A DNA stretch of 64,000 nucleotides from NCBI RefSeq assembly GCF_028769735.1, contig NC_088193.1:7157814-7221813 (forward strand). The letters run 5' to 3'. Under the pieces are notes generated by a model. It had not been told where the DNA came from and did no database searches. It saw only the letters and a list, made by a program, of their open reading frames with translations. The DNA is from Zonotrichia leucophrys gambelii. Lineage: Eukaryota > Chordata > Aves > Passeriformes > Passerellidae. The position numbers and the translations under genes were made by a program. This document shows positions 59,918-64,000 of the stretch, piece by piece; within the stretch, counting starts at the first letter, position 1, and each line of letters starts with the position of its first letter.

Positions 59918-60347
59918 TGAGGAATGATACCCACTTCCAAAAGTTTAGAAGGTTTGTTAAAACCTTATAAAAAAATACAACTGAAGACTGAATAGAGAAA
60001 ATATTATGATGCTGGGAGCAGAGGATTTTTCCTACCATGTGCTCATCCACACAATGGAGGTTTTGCCTTTTAACCCTTTAGCCCTCCCAAAGTTCTGTCC
60101 ATCAACTCCTTCTTCACTGTCCAGTGGTGGGGATCACTTCCTGACACCTTGAGGAGATCCTTTCTTGCACATTGGAGGTCAGCTGTTACCATGTTAACAA
60201 GCCAACCCTCCCAAACGTCCCAAACCCAGACCACCCCCTGGTAACAATGCAAGGGGGGTAAAACATAACCATACATCGATAGAACTTCTCTTAGCATATA
60301 CTTAACATTTGCCTTTTAATTGTGAGAGTCAGCCGTGGCATTCCTCA
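59918..60347 (-). mobile_element. Probable solo LTR, 430 bp
   Basis: Bounded by perfect 9-bp inverted termini, TGAGGAATG (59918-59926) and CATTCCTCA (60339-60347), starting TG and ending CA as LTRs do. The interior resembles a songbird LTR I recall. Minus orientation is tentative. No clear target-site duplication and no coding part. Confidence 0.55.
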
Positions 60348-62479
60348 CCACCACAGGATGGGGTCTGTGGAGCAGGGGCTGTGCCTCACAGTGCTGCCTG
60401 TGCCCAGCACTGCAGCCCTGCTGCAATAATGATCATCAGAACATCCTGTCCTGCCAGGGCAGTGCCTGCAGTGATTTCTGTGCTTTTAAGCCACTGCAAA
60501 ACCCGAGGAACTTTGCTGGACTCAGGCAGACTGCTGACTCTTATTTCACAGGGAATTCAGTGCCAGTCCAGGCCGCTTTAGGAGGATGGATGTGTGTGTG
60601 CTGATCCCAGATGTGCTCCTCAGAGCAGCTCCTGGCTGCTGGAGCTGGGCAGAGCATTCCTGCTTCCCTGCAGCTGCTCCCAGCCCGAGGACAGGCTGCT
60701 CTGGGCAGTGCTGGGTGCCTCCCTCATGCAGAAACCCCTTCCAGAGGAGCTGATGGCTTTTCCAGACCAGCTTCCAGTGGATGTTCAGTGCTGAGCCTGG
60801 AGCTCAGTGCCATGGGGATTTGGGCTTTCATTTTCACAAGTTTTCCCCTTTTGGAAGGGTGTTTGTCCCACAGACATTGCCTGCTCAGGGTAGGGAACTG
60901 CTGATGGCCGCCAACACAGGAGGATTTGGGGGCAGTGCAGCCCTACAGGCTGGATTGCCTCTGCCCAGGCTCTCTAAAGGTGTTTGTGGTCTCGGGATGT
61001 TAAGCTGGATATGTGATGATTTATGAAACCTCAACTTTGGGGTTTGTTTTCCAAGAAACAAAGCTGGTCTGAACTTCCTGAGCTGTTTGCTCACCCGACA
61101 AGGAGACCCCCTGAAAATGAGCTTTCCCAGAAGGTTCTCAGCATTTTACACTCCTAATCAGGATGAAAACTTCCTTAAAGCTGCCTATGAAATACATTAT
61201 TTTGGCACAAATAAGTCCAGACTGAAAAAATAAACCAGCAACATCTCTATGACCTCAACACAAGCTCAGTCTCAGTTTTAGCAGTGGAAGGTTCAAGGTG
61301 AGCTGTGTAATGCAGTCAGGAGTAACCCAAACTCATCCCACAGCACCTTTAGTCTCTGGCTTAGGCCTGGCTCAGAATGGTGTAGTTGTTTCTCGTTGCC
61401 ACAAGCCATGGAAGCTGGCAGGAACTCCAGAGCCTCTGTGATCCTCAGGAGATTTCAGAGTGCAGGGCCCAGTCCTGCAGCACTCCCCATCCTTTGGAGC
61501 TTCCCAAAACACCCCAGTGGCTCTTTCAGGGAACTCCCTGCCCACCCCCTCAAACAACCATCTTTCTTTGCATGTTCCTTTTAGTTCCCTCTCCAAAATC
61601 ATCAAGCCATGCCTTGATTTGCCTTCCTTTTGCTCATCCCCACATACTTTGGGGCTCCAGACTGATCTTTCTGCAGCACATTCTGCCTGGTGAATCCTCT
61701 CCAGGCAGCTGTTGGGCAGGGAAAGGGAGCTTTGGATGCATCCATGCTCTGTTTGGGATGAAGATCAAAAGAAGCTGAGCTGCCACCTCCATCCTTTCCC
61801 TCCCTGGTGGTGGCACAAAGGGGAAGAGCCTAAAAGGGAAGGAATGAGGCTGTGGTGAGAAGTAGAAAACTGTTCAGTGGTTTTGAGCCATGTGTTAATG
61901 CCCAACAAAACCATCCTGCCAAGTGCAGCAGGACCTGGATTCCAGCAGGAGCCATGCAGGGTCTGGGGAAGGTGAGGGTAAAAAAGACTCTCAAATTAAA
62001 TAAACCTGAGACTGTGGAACCAAGATATTCCTGTCTCTCTGAAGGATGAGCTGCCTCGTGGGAGGGAAGGGTTTATGGGGAAAAACTCTCCTGCTTTCCT
62101 GTCCTTCTCCATCTTTTTGTAATGAATGCAAGGGAAATCAAAGAAAGGGAAGGGTGGGGGGTGCCATAAAATAATGAGTTTAAACATTAATTATGGGAGA
62201 ACAGCCCTCTCTGCATTAACCATAGCAGAGAGCTGATCCATCCTTGGTGTTGCTCACCCAGCGAGGGGAATGGAACAAAAATGAAAATTCATCACCCAAA
62301 GCTCTGCCCCCGAAGGAGCGAGGGAGGAGCAGCCTGGCTTGTGTCCGTCTGTCTGTCTGCTTCCCTCTGTCCTGATCTGGGTCTCTGCCTTTCTCCCTTT
62401 CCCTCCTCCATTGAAACCCTTAATAGGAAACACATTTCCCTCTCTGTGGTGTTCCCACCAGAAACCTCAGACTGCCGGG

Positions 62480-62660
62480 CAAAGGTGAGAACTTTGAGCA
62501 ATTAAACCGGGGGAGGCGCCGCTCCTTTCCAGTGGCTTGGGCTGCATTTTTTACCCTAAAGTAGCTGTAGGTTGATCCTGCTCGCTCAGTGCTATTCATC
62601 ACCCCACCCCCACCGCCCCAGCCGCTCATTTGCAGCCCATTTAGTCATAGAAAACCACGT
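62480..62660. promoter_or_regulatory. Candidate conserved block in intron 4
   Basis: CpG-retaining unique sequence (AACCGGGGGAGGCGCCGC, CTGCTCGCTCAG, CACCGCCCCAGCCGCTC) with TTAGTCATAG and CATTTTTTACCC elements. No frame of interest. Confidence 0.3.
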
Positions 62661-63219
62661 TTCTGAATTCCCCAGCACTTCCCTGTCTGGCAGGGGGAAG
62701 CTGGGCTGGGCGTTGCACTCAGGATTGCTTTAAATAACCTGAAAAGGAGAGAGTGGTGGACAGGAGTTTCCCCACAGATATTCAAGAAAGAAATGCCAAA
62801 GCCAGAAACCATCCGATGAAAACATGAGTTACGTGGACAGAGTTGTTTCAATTCCTCCAGCAGCCAATCTCTCTAAATATTCCAGCCAATCCCTTTGGCC
62901 ATTGGCAGCTTTCAGAGCCAGGGTGCCCTTGGGATCCCTCTGAACTCTTTACCTCCTCGTTCACCATCCATCCTGCTCTCTGGAAGCATCCCCTGACTTG
63001 CAGCATGTGGTACCATCCCTCCTCCCCTCCCTGCAAGCAGCTTTGTTTCCCAGCGCCTCCTGCCTCTGTGTCCTGCTGGCTTGTGCAGCCTCTGGCTTTG
63101 TTTGCCTTGGGGAGGACAGAAATGTGCTGCAGCACAGGGCCAGCAGCACCCAGCACCTGCAAAGGCTCTCAGATCTGCCAGGGACCTGCCCAAACCTCAG
63201 CTCTCACAGGAGAGACACT

Positions 63220-63593
63220 TGTGACGGTGGTCACAAGGGGTTTCAGGGTGAGAGAGAGGCGAGAATGTTGATTCCATGTTCAGAAGGCTTGATTTATTAT
63301 TTTATGATATATATACTACATTATAACTATACTAAAAAGAAGTTCTCAGAAGGCTACCTAAGCTAAGAATAGAAAAGGAATGAATAACAAAGATCTGTGT
63401 CTGCAGAGAGCAAGAGCAGCTCTGCCATGAGTGGTCAGTAAATCCAAACATCCACGGAAGACCAATCAGGGATCCACCTGTTGTATTCCAGAACTGCAGA
63501 TAACCATTGTTTACATCTTGTTGCTGAGGCCACAGCTTCTCAGAAGGGAGAAAAATCCCAAGAAAGGATTTTTCACAAAAGATGTCTGTGACA
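63220..63593 (-). mobile_element. Solo LTR of an endogenous retrovirus, ERVK-type TSD
   Basis: 374-bp unit with TG...CA ends: TGTGACGGTGGTCACAAGGG to GATGTCTGTGACA. The flanks GACACT (63214-63219) and TACACT (63594-63599) match at 5 of 6 bases, a 6-bp target duplication typical of ERVK-like insertions. A polyadenylation-type AATAAATC lies on the - strand near 63288-63295. The sequence strongly resembles a very common songbird LTR as I recall. No internal viral sequence remains. Confidence 0.8.
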
Positions 63594-64000
63594 TACACTC
63601 TGAGAGCACTGAGGAGCAGCTGGGGTCTTTTGGGACCCTGTGCACCAGAGGGACGTGCAGGGCTCAGCCCCAAATCCTGCCCAGCTGCTGAGAGGGTTCC
63701 TGCCCTGCTGAGGGGATGCTCAGGGGCAGGATCCCCTTCATGGGGGGATCTGCAGAGTGGAAAAGCACTCAGGGCAGCATCGGTGCTGCTCCAGCTACAG
63801 CCTCAGCACAAACAGGACCCTGTGCCCTGTCAGGGCTGTCACTGCTCCAAGGGCTGCAGGAGGGTGAGCCCAGGGGTGATGTGAGCACACTTAACCAGAC
63901 AGCCATGAAATGCGCATTTCATGCTGGCTTCCCTGTGCTCCCAGGATCTCCTCCTCCATTTCCAGGAGAGTTTACAGAGAACCAGAGGGAAATGCTTACA

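Overview
This is vertebrate nuclear DNA, almost certainly avian and probably songbird. It holds the 5' part of one protein-coding gene, the ETS-family transcription factor FLI1, on the + strand. Four coding exons are readable: 8767-8784, 43000-43208, 53823-53977 and 57744-57947. They join in phase with canonical splice sites and encode residues 1-195 plus one base of codon 196, up to the end of the Pointed (PNT) domain. The remaining exons, including the ETS DNA-binding domain, lie beyond position 64000. The bird assignment rests on many CR1 LINE fragments, three endogenous-retrovirus LTR types that I recall from passerine genomes, and the high density of minisatellites and pentanucleotide arrays. 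The last point fits a GC-rich microchromosome; FLI1 and ETS1 sit on chicken chromosome 24 as I recall.

Layout. 1-8500 is the upstream region, presumably the ETS1-FLI1 intergenic interval. It holds several minisatellites, a heptamer AT microsatellite, CpG-retaining unique blocks and a G-rich tract. 8370-8784 is the proximal promoter and exon 1. The 5' leader carries two upstream ORFs overlapping the FLI1 start, at AUG -41 and GUG -37, the same offsets I recall being reported for mammalian FLI1 mRNA. Intron 1 (8785-42999, 34.2 kb) is mostly unique sequence. It contains two GATA/ETS/E-box clusters that are candidate haematopoietic or endothelial enhancers, several minisatellites, a 550-bp (TTTGG)n array, CR1 fragments and an intragenic CpG-rich block.

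Intron 2 (43209-53822, 10.6 kb) is the most repeat-rich part. It has an inverted pair of LTR copies, one of them heavily G-to-A substituted; a CR1 copy with an internal (ATGGG)13 expansion; an AATCCC/CCAATG array; an interstitial telomeric array with seven TTAGGC variants; and two adjacent minisatellites. Intron 3 (53978-57743, 3.8 kb) carries a roughly 264-bp (TTTCC)n array and a roughly 460-bp TTTTA-rich array. Intron 4 (57948 onward) has two probable solo LTRs.

No second protein-coding gene, tRNA, rRNA or CRISPR array was found. All other long ORFs are by-products of tandem repeats, CR1 or GC-rich sequence. I found no new gene system. The observations most worth checking are the hypermutated LTR pair, the telomere-variant array, the GGAA-core array inside an ETS gene, the uORF arrangement and the intron-1 enhancer candidates.
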